Shown here: positions 25,406-33,938 of the stretch, in pieces
Layout: each line of letters begins with the position of its first letter
Position numbering within the stretch: the first letter of the stretch is position 1
Source of the DNA: a bacterium
GTDB taxonomy: Bacteria; Bacteroidota; Ignavibacteria; SZUA-365
Direction of reading: 5' to 3'
NCBI GenBank assembly: GCA_020444325.1
Contig: JAHLLD010000009.1
Span: forward strand, 62,001 to 126,000
DNA: 64,000 nt
The notes under the pieces: model-generated
Told to the model about the DNA's origin: nothing
The model's database searches: none
What the model saw: the letters and a program-made list of their open reading frames with translations, nothing else
Position numbers and translations under genes: made by a program

Positions 25406-25855
25406 TTGACATCCACGAACAAACATAGTGTAGAATCGCTGCGCATTCAGAGCCGAACCGAACTACTGGCGGACATGCGCACATTCGTCTCCGATGCCGC
25501 GCTGCGCCTCGGCTTCCAGGACGATGAAGTCGGCCAGATTGAACTGGCCATCGACGAAGCCTGCACCAACATCATCAAGCACGCCTACAAGTACAATCCC
25601 GACGGTATCATCGAAATTCGACTGAGCACACTCAAAACTGACGGGAAAACCAAGTTTATCGTGGATATTTTTGACAGCGGTATTTCCTTCGACAGCAGCC
25701 GCTACACCGCCCCCGACATGAAAGAATACTTCAAGAAGCTGCGGCACGGTGGATTGGGCATCGTACTGATGAAAAAGCTGATGGACGAAGTTGAATACGG
25801 TCAGATGGTCGGGGAAAAGAATTCCATACGTCTGGTAAAGTATCTTCCCTCCTGA
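25406..25855 (+). CDS. Anti-sigma factor-type serine kinase (RsbW type)
   Basis: 149 aa, HATPase_c domain of the RsbW/SpoIIAB group. N-box IDEACTNIIKHAY (Glu51, Asn55), G1 DSGISFD and G2 GGLGIVLMKKLMDEV are present. The best start is a TTG at 25406 because the family's first strand (ESLRIQSRTEL) begins ten codons later; the first in-frame ATG would remove it. AGGA lies about 14 nt before the TTG. It should phosphorylate the STAS protein encoded 43 nt upstream. Its sequestered partner is not in this window. Confidence 0.88.
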   Translation: MTSTNKHSVESLRIQSRTELLADMRTFVSDAALRLGFQDDEVGQIELAIDEACTNIIKHAYKYNPDGIIEIRLSTLKTDGKTKFIVDIFDSGISFDSSRYTAPDMKEYFKKLRHGGLGIVLMKKLMDEVEYGQMVGEKNSIRLVKYLPS

Positions 25856-25886
25856 CCGCATCGTGCGGCAGTGAGAACGTGGAAAC

Positions 25887-25908
25887 GCCCGATGATCGGG
25901 CTTTTTTT
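25887..25908 (+). terminator. Rho-independent terminator after the kinase gene
   Basis: Arms GCCCGA and TCGGGC around TGA, followed by seven T. It separates the 22784-25855 genes from the next phosphatase gene, which begins only 43 nt later. A TATATT at 25910-25915 could be the -10 of that gene. Confidence 0.75.
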
Positions 25909-25951
25909 GTATATTCCACCTGTCTCAACCTTCAAAGATGAACCTCCGCGA

Positions 25952-27694
25952 ATGGCACCGGAAAACACCCATACTGCACAGGATATCATTTCCGACAGCG
26001 CAGCTCTTCTTGAACTCAGTACCATACTGAATGCAGCGACGGATCTCGATTTCATTCTCGGCAATATCCTTCTCTCATGCATGGGAAAGCTGCTCGTATC
26101 CCGCGGGATGATATTCGTCGAAAAGGGCGAACAGGAATACCATCTTCGCTCCGTCAAGGGAATCGGGAAGCGGGAGGGACGTGATCATTTCACGCTCCCT
26201 GTCGCTTGGGATCATGTGCAGCATGTTGGAGAGCTGCAATCCTCTTCCAACGCCGCAATACGGGATTTCGCCGCATTCGCAGAGGATTCCGGGCTCGAGC
26301 TGCTTATTCCCATGCTGCTGGAGGAACATATGGTGGGAATTGTCGGACTGGGGAAAAAAATCACGGGACAGGAACTGCTCTCCGCCGACATCACTTTTCT
26401 CGAATCCGTTGCCGCGGTGGCCGCGACAGCGGTAAAAAGCGCCCTGACCATCGAGGAACTGCGTGTGGTGAATCGCCGCCTCGACAGCAAAGTGCAGGAA
26501 ATGAACACGCTGTTTGAGATCAGCCGGGAGATGAACACCACCTTCGATCCTGACGCCATCCTCCGTATCATGAGTTATGCGCTTATGGGCCAGCTTCGCG
26601 TGATGCGCTACATCGTCTACACATCCGATGGCGAGAAGCTGCAACCGGTGCTCACCAAAATGCCGGACTTCGACTGCGACGGCGAACGCATCGCAGAGCT
26701 TTCGGACCTGCGTGAGACCGTTGTTTTCTCGGAACGCCGTCACCCGGAGAACTCCGCTGAACAACTGCTGGCGGATGTCGGCGTGCATACGATCATCCCG
26801 ATGCTTTCCCAGAACACCCCGCGTGGCATGCTCTGCCTGGGTGAACGCGTCGGCGGAGGACGTTTCGACACACTCGAACTCGAGTATCTGCACGCACTGG
26901 CAAATATTACCATCTCGGCTCTCGAAAACGCGAGGCTCGTGAAGGATACGATTGAAAAGCAGCGTCTCGAGAAGGAATTAAGCGTCGCGAAGTCCATTCA
27001 GAAAGGCCTTCTCCCGAAGGAAATTCCCACACTCGCCGGATATCAGCTCGCAGCCATCAATGAATCATCGCAGCAGGTCGGCGGTGATTACTACGATGTG
27101 CTCGCAGTTTCAGACCATGAATATGTGCTCGCCATCGGTGATGTCGCCGGCAAGGGCGTTCCCGCCTCCCTGCTCATGGCGAACGTGCAGGCAGCCCTGC
27201 GCACCATCGCCCCCCTGCGCCTCCCGCTTCCGGAAGCGACGGCACGTATCAACAGCCTGATCTATTCAAATACCAGTGCGGATAAATTCATCACGTTTTT
27301 CTGGGGCATACTCGATACGAATGCACATACATTCGAGTATGTGAATGCCGGACATAATCCCCCCTACTTTCTGACCGGCGAAGCGCAATGTGATGAACTG
27401 AATGAAGGTGGACTCATCCTCGGCATCATGGGGACCACGCCACCGTATGAATCCAACAAGCTCTCCCTGCAGGGTGATGACATGATCGTCACTTTTACCG
27501 ATGGCGTCAACGAAGCGATGTCACGTGAGATGGAAGAATTCAGTGATGAACGGTTGAAAGCGCTTGTGCAGGACTGCCGCAGCCTGTCCGCCAAAGACAC
27601 GTTGCATCGCATCCGTGATGAAGTGCTCGCATTTACTGAAGGCGCCGCGCAATCCGACGACATTACGATGCTTATCCTGAAACGATCGGATTGA
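25952..27694 (+). CDS. Cytosolic GAF-domain PP2C-type phosphatase (RsbU/SpoIIE type)
   Basis: 580 aa from ATG 25952, which lies after the terminator; the frame from 25871 would cross it. Two GAF-like domains (about 20-175 and 195-350), then a linker (LEKELSVAKSIQKGLLP) and the PP2C domain (about 370-580) with GGDYYDVL, GDVAGKGVPASLLMA, NAGHNPPYFL and SDDITML. It has no transmembrane segment, unlike its relative at 22784, so the two may feed different signals (membrane or soluble) into the same STAS/kinase switch. Ends before a repeat-bearing intergenic region. Confidence 0.92.
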   Translation: MAPENTHTAQDIISDSAALLELSTILNAATDLDFILGNILLSCMGKLLVSRGMIFVEKGEQEYHLRSVKGIGKREGRDHFTLPVAWDHVQHVGELQSSSNAAIRDFAAFAEDSGLELLIPMLLEEHMVGIVGLGKKITGQELLSADITFLESVAAVAATAVKSALTIEELRVVNRRLDSKVQEMNTLFEISREMNTTFDPDAILRIMSYALMGQLRVMRYIVYTSDGEKLQPVLTKMPDFDCDGERIAELSDLRETVVFSERRHPENSAEQLLADVGVHTIIPMLSQNTPRGMLCLGERVGGGRFDTLELEYLHALANITISALENARLVKDTIEKQRLEKELSVAKSIQKGLLPKEIPTLAGYQLAAINESSQQVGGDYYDVLAVSDHEYVLAIGDVAGKGVPASLLMANVQAALRTIAPLRLPLPEATARINSLIYSNTSADKFITFFWGILDTNAHTFEYVNAGHNPPYFLTGEAQCDELNEGGLILGIMGTTPPYESNKLSLQGDDMIVTFTDGVNEAMSREMEEFSDERLKALVQDCRSLSAKDTLHRIRDEVLAFTEGAAQSDDITMLILKRSD

Positions 27695-27756
27695 TACTCC
27701 GTTTGCAGACATCCCCCGCATAAAAGATTTCCTCAGAAAACAGGCGGCGCGAGTAT

Positions 27757-27939
27757 AACGGATTGTTCCGTTACACTGACGGCCCGAATACAACGGATTG
27801 TTTTCCCGTTTGGGAGAGAAGCGTCGTTTCTGCCCCCTCCTCATTTCAGATGATCAAATACGGGATCAGCAACCGGAAACAATCCGTTCTCCTGGGGGAC
27901 GGAACGATTTCGTGGGTGCGTGCGCGAAAACAATCCGTT
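27757..27939. repeat. Four copies of an 11-bp motif in inverted pairs
   Basis: AACGGATTGTT occurs at 27757-27767 and 27792-27802, and its complement AACAATCCGTT at 27878-27888 and 27929-27939. The second and fourth copies extend to a 14-bp perfect inverted repeat (27792-27805 with 27926-27939). They fill the gap between the convergent phosphatase and MFS genes. Small frames here (for example 27763-27957) merely translate the repeats and are not credible genes. Confidence 0.7.
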
Positions 27940-27953
27940 CTCCGTGAATGGTG

Positions 27954-29315
27954 CTAGCGCGTGGTTCCGAGTTCGAGGCCGAAGCCTTTTGAGCCAGCGT
28001 CCTCGCGTTTGAGAAGCCATGCGAAGAGGAGACCGACAACGCCGAGGATTGCGAACATGAGGACGGTCCACGTGTAGTCATACGTCGCGCCCTGGGCGAT
28101 CATGTCTTCGGTGATGCCGGGATTGGTTTTGTCGAGGATGTAGCCGGCGAGAATCGGGAAGGCCCAGAGGCCGAGATTCTGCAGCGAGGCCATGATGCCG
28201 TAGGCGGTACCGATGCGGCGTTCATCGACAATGAGAGCGACGGAAGGCCACATGGCAGCAGGGACGAGTGAGAACGCGATACCGAGAACGAACATCGGAA
28301 TATACGGGGTCACAGAGGTCAGGGAGAGTGTGAGGTGTACGATGACAAGCAGGAAGGAACCGAGCAGCATGAGGCTGGCACGTTTCCCGCGTTTATCGAC
28401 AAACATGCCGAACAGCGGTGTGAAGACGATGGTACCCCAGATGATGAGGCTTGTCAGCGTACCGCTGGTATCGATGCTCAGACCGAACTTGTTGTGCAGG
28501 AGGTCAGGACAGTATGCCTGGAACGGGAAGACGGCCGAGTAGAATGTGACGCAAAGGAGGATGACATAGATGTAGGATCTGTTTTTCAACAGTGCGGTGA
28601 TATCGCGCACGTGGAACTCTTCATCCGCATCGATCAGTGACTGTTTTTCCTCGCCCTTGCTTATGCTGCTGTCGAACACCATGTAGATGATAAAGAAGAC
28701 GAGTCCGACACCCATCAGCACCGCTGCAATCCACAGTGCGAAGGTCCAGCCGTATTCCGAATCGATAAGCACCGGGGAGAGGATGAGGGCGAATGCCGTG
28801 CCGAGCCGTGCGATGGCAACGTTTACGGCGAATGCCGTAGCGAGTTCCTTGCCCTTGAACCACTTCACCATGATCTTGTTGATCACGACAATGCTCGTTT
28901 CCGCCCCGAGTCCGAACAGCAGCCGGCCGAACATCATCATTTTCAGCTGCGGAGAGTATGAAGGGAGAAATGCGTCCATCACGCCAAAGCCGATGCCGCC
29001 GTTCTGAAAATGCTCTGTCGCGCCGTAGGCGGTCACCACCGCACCGATGGCGCAGAATGCAACGAACAGGAAACCGGTTTTTCGTATCCCCCATTTGTCG
29101 AGGATGATACCACCGAAAATGGCCATCAGCAGGAAGGTGTTCGGAAAGGAATAGAAGGAAACGATCAGGCCGTAGTCGACATTCGAAAATCCGAGTTCCG
29201 CCTGCATGACGGATTTGATCGACGACATGGCATCGTACACGTAATAATTCGCGGCGATGACGATGCTGACCAGAATAAGAACGATCCAGCGCGTCGAAGG
29301 TGATATCTGCTTCAT
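27954..29315 (-). CDS. MFS transporter, MFSD1-like
   Basis: 453 aa, 12 predicted helices, inner membrane. Start at 29315 has AGGAAAG upstream and gives MKQISPSTRW followed by helix 1; the longer frame to 29378 adds no helix. The pattern YSFPN...GGIILDKWGIR...FGRLLFGLGAE...WFKGKELATAF...ARLGT follows the animal MFSD1 carriers, whose members move dipeptides, more closely than sugar porters. The neighbouring OPT peptide transporter fits a peptide-uptake role. Substrate assignment is inference only. Confidence 0.85.
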   Translation of the reverse strand: MKQISPSTRWIVLILVSIVIAANYYVYDAMSSIKSVMQAELGFSNVDYGLIVSFYSFPNTFLLMAIFGGIILDKWGIRKTGFLFVAFCAIGAVVTAYGATEHFQNGGIGFGVMDAFLPSYSPQLKMMMFGRLLFGLGAETSIVVINKIMVKWFKGKELATAFAVNVAIARLGTAFALILSPVLIDSEYGWTFALWIAAVLMGVGLVFFIIYMVFDSSISKGEEKQSLIDADEEFHVRDITALLKNRSYIYVILLCVTFYSAVFPFQAYCPDLLHNKFGLSIDTSGTLTSLIIWGTIVFTPLFGMFVDKRGKRASLMLLGSFLLVIVHLTLSLTSVTPYIPMFVLGIAFSLVPAAMWPSVALIVDERRIGTAYGIMASLQNLGLWAFPILAGYILDKTNPGITEDMIAQGATYDYTWTVLMFAILGVVGLLFAWLLKREDAGSKGFGLELGTTR

Positions 29316-29349
29316 ACCGGGTTCTTTCCTGCTGAGAAATGATGGAAGG

Positions 29350-29724
29350 CTATTTACGAACGGGTGTTCCGTCCGCATGCTGCATGACGATGAAACCGCG
29401 ATGCGTCAGCTGTTGAATAAAGAGCTTGAGGCGATCATGCACGGGTTCGATTTCTTCTCCGAAGGCCTGCAGCAGACTTTCAGAAATAGTATGAACATTG
29501 GAATTGCCGTCACAGGCGAGCCAGACATGGGATCCAAACGCATCAAGCTTTGTGTGGATATATGCGCTTTTGCGCTTCGGAAGGAAGGCCACGGCCATCC
29601 AGTCGTATTTGAAGCGCTTGACACGAACGGTGACCATGCCCTCATCGTCCACATCGAATTCCTGCACACGGCGTGGAACGAGTTCAAGAAGGTTGAGCTG
29701 CGGCTTTTTGGAATTAAAAAACAT
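29350..29724 (-). CDS. PqqD-like small protein
   Basis: 124 aa from ATG 29724 (MFFNSKKPQLNLLEL); a start at 29790 would add 22 residues and cannot be excluded. After LLELVPRR come beta strands (FDVDDEGMVTVRVKRF), a GSHVWLACDG turn and a long C-terminal helical part (VHDRLKLFIQQLTHRGFIVMQ), the layout of PqqD-type proteins. PqqD proteins serve as peptide chaperones for radical SAM enzymes, but stand-alone relatives such as this have no known role. It lies between an OPT terminator and the MFS gene, probably cotranscribed with the latter. Confidence 0.75.
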   Translation of the reverse strand: MFFNSKKPQLNLLELVPRRVQEFDVDDEGMVTVRVKRFKYDWMAVAFLPKRKSAYIHTKLDAFGSHVWLACDGNSNVHTISESLLQAFGEEIEPVHDRLKLFIQQLTHRGFIVMQHADGTPVRK

Positions 29725-29800
29725 CGATGGAACAAACCCTGCTTCGGTGAAGTGCTGCCGTGAGACGACAGGAAAATAAAAGGTAGTCATCCGTCGGCAA

Positions 29801-29838
29801 AACAAAAAGAGGCCGGCCCTCGCAAGAAGGCCGGCCTC
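29801..29838 (-). terminator. Rho-independent terminator of the OPT gene
   Basis: Perfect 10-bp arms GAGGCCGGCC and GGCCGGCCTC around a 10-nt loop, followed on the minus strand by TTTTTGTTTT. It lies 43 nt beyond the OPT stop codon. Confidence 0.88.
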
Positions 29839-29880
29839 ATGAGCGTTGCCGTCAGTGACGGTTCGCGTCATTCATCGCGA

Positions 29881-31935
29881 TCACTGTGCTGCGGGAGGTG
29901 CAGGTTCGTCAGGTGATCCGGCATTTTTCAGCGGCAGGCGCACAAGCACCCAGCCAATGATGGCCATGATCACGAGGCTTACGATGAAGGACGGGTTGTC
30001 GAACACGGCACCCGGGAACATTTCGAACGCGGCGAAGCCGGCAAAGACGAGACCGATAAGGGCCTCACCGGCAATAAGACCGGACGCCAACAGAACACCG
30101 ACATTGTCGATGCGGGCCTCCTGTCCCGAAGTCGCCTTCATTTTCTTCTTACCCATGTCGACGAGTCCCTTGATGAGACCGCCAAGGAAGATGGCGAATG
30201 TGGTTTCGAGCGGGAGGTACATACCGACGCTGACGAGCATCGGGCTCTTCACCTGCATGAGGATGAAGGCGACGCCCATGAGCATACCGACGATAATCAG
30301 CGGCCAGGCCATCTGCTGCTCCACGATACCGCGGGAGAGAATTGCCATGAGGCTTGCCTGCGGAGCGGGAAGCTCGCGGCTGCCGAAGCCACCGGTGTAT
30401 CCTTCACGGAGACCATTTGCGATATCGCCGTTGTTGAGGAACACCAGGACGCCAAACATGACGATACCGGCAAGCACGACACCGATGATATCACCGATCT
30501 GCATCTTCCAGGGGGTACCACCGAGGATATGACCGGCCTTGAGATCCTGAAGCATCTCACCCGCAACGGCTGCTGCGACGCAGACAATGGCTGCGACACC
30601 GAGCACGGCGGCGACGCCCTGCGTCTCTTCGGCACCGAGGATGACCATGATGAGTGCAGTCACAACCAGGGCTGTCAGCGTGAGTCCGCTGATCGGGTTG
30701 TTACTCGAACCCATGATACCGACAAGGTAACCGGATACTGCAGCGAAGAAGAAGGCCAGGATGATCATGACCGTCGCTGCGACAAAGGCGATGATGAACG
30801 TGGTGTTGAACAGGTAGAACGCAATCAGGAAGGTCGCAACGGCAACGCCGGCGATTCCGATCAGCGTCCAGGTAAACGGAATATCTTTCTCCGTGCGTTC
30901 GATATCGACAACGTGGCCTGCTGCGGCTTTCTTGACGTCGCTGATCGAACGCGCGATACCGGCGGTCAGGCTCTTGCGCATCATAAAGAGCGTGTAGCCT
31001 GCACCGACGAGCATACCACCGATGGCGATGGGACGCACGATGAATTTCCAGACATCATACGCGGTGTTGATCCATGCCTTGTCCATGGCCGCCGACTGCG
31101 AGAGTGACGGATCAGCGGACATCATGGCCGTTGCCATACCGGCGATGTCGAGATAAGGGGCAATGAAATAAAGAATGATGGGCGTCAACAGTCCCCATGC
31201 CATGATACCGCCTGAAAAGTTCAGGGAGGCGAGGCGCGGACCGATGATATACCCGACACCGACGTAGGCGGGACTGATCTTGAATGAGGTCAGGACCATT
31301 CCACCCTGTCCGGTGAATTTGGTACCTGTAATTGTCTGCTTGGCAAAGCCGATGAAGCGTTCCCACAGGGGCAGGAACAGCTTGAATTCGCCGGCGGCCT
31401 TTACGAGTCCACCACCGATCATGGCGCCGAAGAGGAACTTCGAGCCACCGCCGCCACCGCGGCCGGCCTTGTGGATTTCGGCTGCAGCGACGGACTCAGG
31501 ATACGGCAGCTCCGGATCCTCAACCATCACGCGGCGCAGCAATGCGACAAACATGATACCCAGCACGCCGCCTGCGATCAGAATCAGCGTGGAGGTGATG
31601 TAGTTCGACGTCGTGAAAAATTCCGGCCAGATGCCGGCGACGAAGAATGCAGGAAGCGTGAAAATCGCACCTGCGGCGACGGACTCACCGATGGAACCGA
31701 CGGTACGTGCGATATTCTCTTCGAGAATCGTCCCTTTCATGGCTTTGAGTATTGCCATGCCGATAACCGCCGCAGGGTACGTTGCTGCAATGGTCATACC
31801 GGCCTTGAGGCCGAGATAGGCATTGGCAGCACCCAGAACGACGGCGAGGACGAGACCGATGAGCAACGCGCGTAGCGTAAACTCCTTCATATCCGTGTCC
31901 GCGGGGACGAACGGAACATGTTTCGTCTCAGCCAT
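29881..31935 (-). CDS. OPT family oligopeptide transporter
   Basis: 684 aa with about 15-16 hydrophobic helices. Family marks are the N-terminal ANAYLGLKAGMTIAATYPAA, LPYPESVAAAEIH, the GPRLASLNFSGGIMAWGLL stretch, and a second-half repeat of the fold (LKAGHILGGTPWKMQIGDIIG). OPT proteins import peptides or metal-chelates with protons. Strong TAGGAGAC ribosome site; its own terminator at 29801-29838. Next to an MFSD1-like carrier and, more distantly, a Dpp-type ATPase, so this stretch is rich in peptide uptake. Confidence 0.93.
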   Translation of the reverse strand: MAETKHVPFVPADTDMKEFTLRALLIGLVLAVVLGAANAYLGLKAGMTIAATYPAAVIGMAILKAMKGTILEENIARTVGSIGESVAAGAIFTLPAFFVAGIWPEFFTTSNYITSTLILIAGGVLGIMFVALLRRVMVEDPELPYPESVAAAEIHKAGRGGGGGSKFLFGAMIGGGLVKAAGEFKLFLPLWERFIGFAKQTITGTKFTGQGGMVLTSFKISPAYVGVGYIIGPRLASLNFSGGIMAWGLLTPIILYFIAPYLDIAGMATAMMSADPSLSQSAAMDKAWINTAYDVWKFIVRPIAIGGMLVGAGYTLFMMRKSLTAGIARSISDVKKAAAGHVVDIERTEKDIPFTWTLIGIAGVAVATFLIAFYLFNTTFIIAFVAATVMIILAFFFAAVSGYLVGIMGSSNNPISGLTLTALVVTALIMVILGAEETQGVAAVLGVAAIVCVAAAVAGEMLQDLKAGHILGGTPWKMQIGDIIGVVLAGIVMFGVLVFLNNGDIANGLREGYTGGFGSRELPAPQASLMAILSRGIVEQQMAWPLIIVGMLMGVAFILMQVKSPMLVSVGMYLPLETTFAIFLGGLIKGLVDMGKKKMKATSGQEARIDNVGVLLASGLIAGEALIGLVFAGFAAFEMFPGAVFDNPSFIVSLVIMAIIGWVLVRLPLKNAGSPDEPAPPAAQ

Positions 31936-32106
31936 ACAAGTCTCCTAAATGAACAAACGATGGAAATATGATAACGAGCTGATTGATTGCGCTCCTGTGA
32001 TGGGCAGTCTCGGGGATTGACTCAGAGGTATCGTTTCCGACGCATCGGACCGATTACATGAAATTACACATGCATGGCCTCAAACACAAGGAAGGAACGG
32101 GCCGGA

Positions 32107-32125
32107 ATGCTGTTGTCAACAGCAT
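32107..32125. other. Hairpin downstream of the thioredoxin-like gene
   Basis: Perfect 9-bp arms ATGCTGTTG and CAACAGCAT around a single base, 10 nt beyond the stop at 32136. It has no U-run on either strand. It could be a weak transcription or decay boundary, or an operator for the OPT gene 170 nt further on. The rest of 31936-32135 shows no gene. Confidence 0.45.
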
Positions 32126-32135
32126 GGTGACGGGC

Positions 32136-32645
32136 TTATTCGCCGTTCTGGCTCACCATGAGAATTCCCATCATATCCCTCTCCAGCGTCGCCAGCGGCT
32201 CTTCGACGATGCGTCCTATTTCTTTCCCGTCTCGCAGAAATACGAACGTCGGTACATGCGTGATATGGTATGGCGCTGCTTCCCCGCCCGGACTTTTCTT
32301 TTCCCTGTCCACCCCGATCATCTGCAGCTTTTCAGGTGTGATGCCGGCGACCTGCAGGATGCGGAGAAGACGCGGCACTTCACGTTTGCTGTCCGAGCAC
32401 CATGTGCCCAGGACGCATATGATCGATACATCCGTCATATAGTTGGAAAGCTCTCCGGTATACTGCGGATCCGGTGTGTAGGAAACAAAATCATCACCGA
32501 ACCATCCGGGGAGTTCGAGCAGATCCGGGATCTCCAACGGGCCGGTCAGCACCGGCTCCTCGTCCTGCGCAAATATGGGAGCAGCGAGCAGCACGCCCAG
32601 AACCCCCGTGATGAACATAGCGCGGAAAAAACTTGCCTTCTTCAT
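32136..32645 (-). CDS. Exported thioredoxin-fold protein
   Basis: 169 aa. Residues 1-26 form a signal peptide (KK, hydrophobic core, cleavage after FAQ). The rest is a thioredoxin fold with VLGTWCSDSKREVPRL as active-site region and the cis-Pro motif HVPTFVFLRDGKE. The active site is WCSDS, so only the first Cys of CxxC is kept; this is typical of a family of periplasmic thioredoxin-like proteins that may not be redox-active in the classical way. ATGA overlap with nadK; last gene of the Mrp-Nfu-NadK run. Confidence 0.87.
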   Translation of the reverse strand: MKKASFFRAMFITGVLGVLLAAPIFAQDEEPVLTGPLEIPDLLELPGWFGDDFVSYTPDPQYTGELSNYMTDVSIICVLGTWCSDSKREVPRLLRILQVAGITPEKLQMIGVDREKKSPGGEAAPYHITHVPTFVFLRDGKEIGRIVEEPLATLERDMMGILMVSQNGE

Positions 32646-33580
32646 CGTTGCGGTTCCTCTGGATGATGTGTGGCCGATGACATACCGTTGAATCTGCCGT
32701 CCTGCGCCCAGCTGAGTTTCCTGCGCAGGGTCTCGAAATACTGTGGTCCCATTCCCTTTACCAGAGCGACGGCATGGTCCCCGCGTGAAATATCGACCTC
32801 GACCGAAGGAATATCTTCACGCTGATAGCGTCCGTCAGCCATCACCATGACGCTGCCGTCCTCCGACCAGGCATGCACATGAATATGGCTGTCGCCGGAG
32901 ACAATCACGGGACGCGCCGTCAGCGTATGGGCGCTGATGGGACTGATGATAATGACACCGCTTGAGGGCACGACGACGGGTCCCCCGGTCGCCAGCGAAT
33001 ACGCCGTCGACCCGGTGGGTGTTGAGACAATGAGTCCATCAGCGATAAACGTCGCAAGCAGATCGCCATCCACCACCGCTTCGACGGTGATAACCTTGGT
33101 GGAGCCGCTTTTCGCCAGAACAATATCATTCAGGGCATGGAAGCGCGTATCACCATCAGCGATATATCCGGTGATGGTCATGCGTTCTTCGATACTGTAT
33201 TTGCCTTCGAGAATCTGTTCGATGGCCCAGAAGACCTCGTCGACACCGAGGTCGGAAAGGAAGCCGAGCTTCCCGAGATTGACGCCGAGCACGGGTGTTT
33301 CCGGGATCAGCGTATGCTGCACGGTTGCCAGCAGCGTCCCGTCTCCGCCGAAATTGATGACAATATCCGCCTGCTCCGCCACGGCATCCCTGTCGGCCAC
33401 GCTCCAGAGGGCGCTGTCCCCTCCCTGCGGGGAGGGACGCACAGGTATCCCCTCTTCGATGATGAAGGGAATACTGCGCTCGAGAAGGAAAGCTGTGACG
33501 CGTTCGATGGCCTCGACGGCATGCGTTTTGGAGATATTCCCCATGATGCCAAATACGAGTGATGTGCGACTCGCCGACAT
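32642..33580 (-). CDS. nadK: NAD kinase
   Basis: 312 aa from ATG 33580 (MSASRTSLVFGIMGN); the longer frame to 33652 has no ribosome site. GGDGTLL (78-84), the NLGKLGFLSD segment, NDIVL and DGLIVSTPTGSTAYSLATGG are diagnostic. It makes NADP from NAD and ATP or polyphosphate. It overlaps the thioredoxin-like gene by four bases and lies 105 nt after nfu. Confidence 0.96.
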   Translation of the reverse strand: MSASRTSLVFGIMGNISKTHAVEAIERVTAFLLERSIPFIIEEGIPVRPSPQGGDSALWSVADRDAVAEQADIVINFGGDGTLLATVQHTLIPETPVLGVNLGKLGFLSDLGVDEVFWAIEQILEGKYSIEERMTITGYIADGDTRFHALNDIVLAKSGSTKVITVEAVVDGDLLATFIADGLIVSTPTGSTAYSLATGGPVVVPSSGVIIISPISAHTLTARPVIVSGDSHIHVHAWSEDGSVMVMADGRYQREDIPSVEVDISRGDHAVALVKGMGPQYFETLRRKLSWAQDGRFNGMSSATHHPEEPQR

Positions 33581-33685
33581 AATGAACCTGTTGGAGAAAG
33601 CGACGTGGTAATGAGCTGCCAGATGCGCAGCATGCTGCCACGTAAATTGCAAAAGAAATATGCAGGGGGCAAGAACAGAAAGGAA

Positions 33686-33937
33686 TCAGGCGAGTTCTAT
33701 GCGCCGGATTTCCGGGAGGGCCAGCATCAATGCGCGCTCGACACCGGCGCGCAGGGTCATGATCGCCAGAGAGCAGGTTGCGCATTCGCCGAGGAAGCGC
33801 ACTTCCACGATACCGTCAGGATGGACGGAGACGAGTTCGATATCGCCTCCGTCCTCCTGCAAATAGGGGCGAACGCTTTCCAGCGCCTTGAGGATGACGC
33901 TGCGGGCATCGTCGATATTCGGGATAATCGGTTCCAT
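33686..33937 (-). CDS. NifU-like (Nfu) iron-sulfur scaffold protein
   Basis: 83 aa, a single Nfu domain with the cluster-binding CATC motif (Cys52, Cys55) and the family's LRPYLQEDGGDIELV-type start (RPYLQEDGGDIELV, 23-36). Start at 33937 is chosen because it lies one base after the mrp stop; a longer frame to 33970 overlaps mrp. Nfu proteins carry 4Fe-4S clusters to target proteins. The direct coupling to mrp supports a joint role in cluster assembly. Confidence 0.93.
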   Translation of the reverse strand: MEPIIPNIDDARSVILKALESVRPYLQEDGGDIELVSVHPDGIVEVRFLGECATCSLAIMTLRAGVERALMLALPEIRRIELA

Positions 33938-33938
33938 C

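Noticed and set aside
27763-27957. Small ORF with a repeated RKQSVL motif
   Set aside because: The peptide repeat only reflects the inverted 11-bp DNA repeats; no ribosome site.
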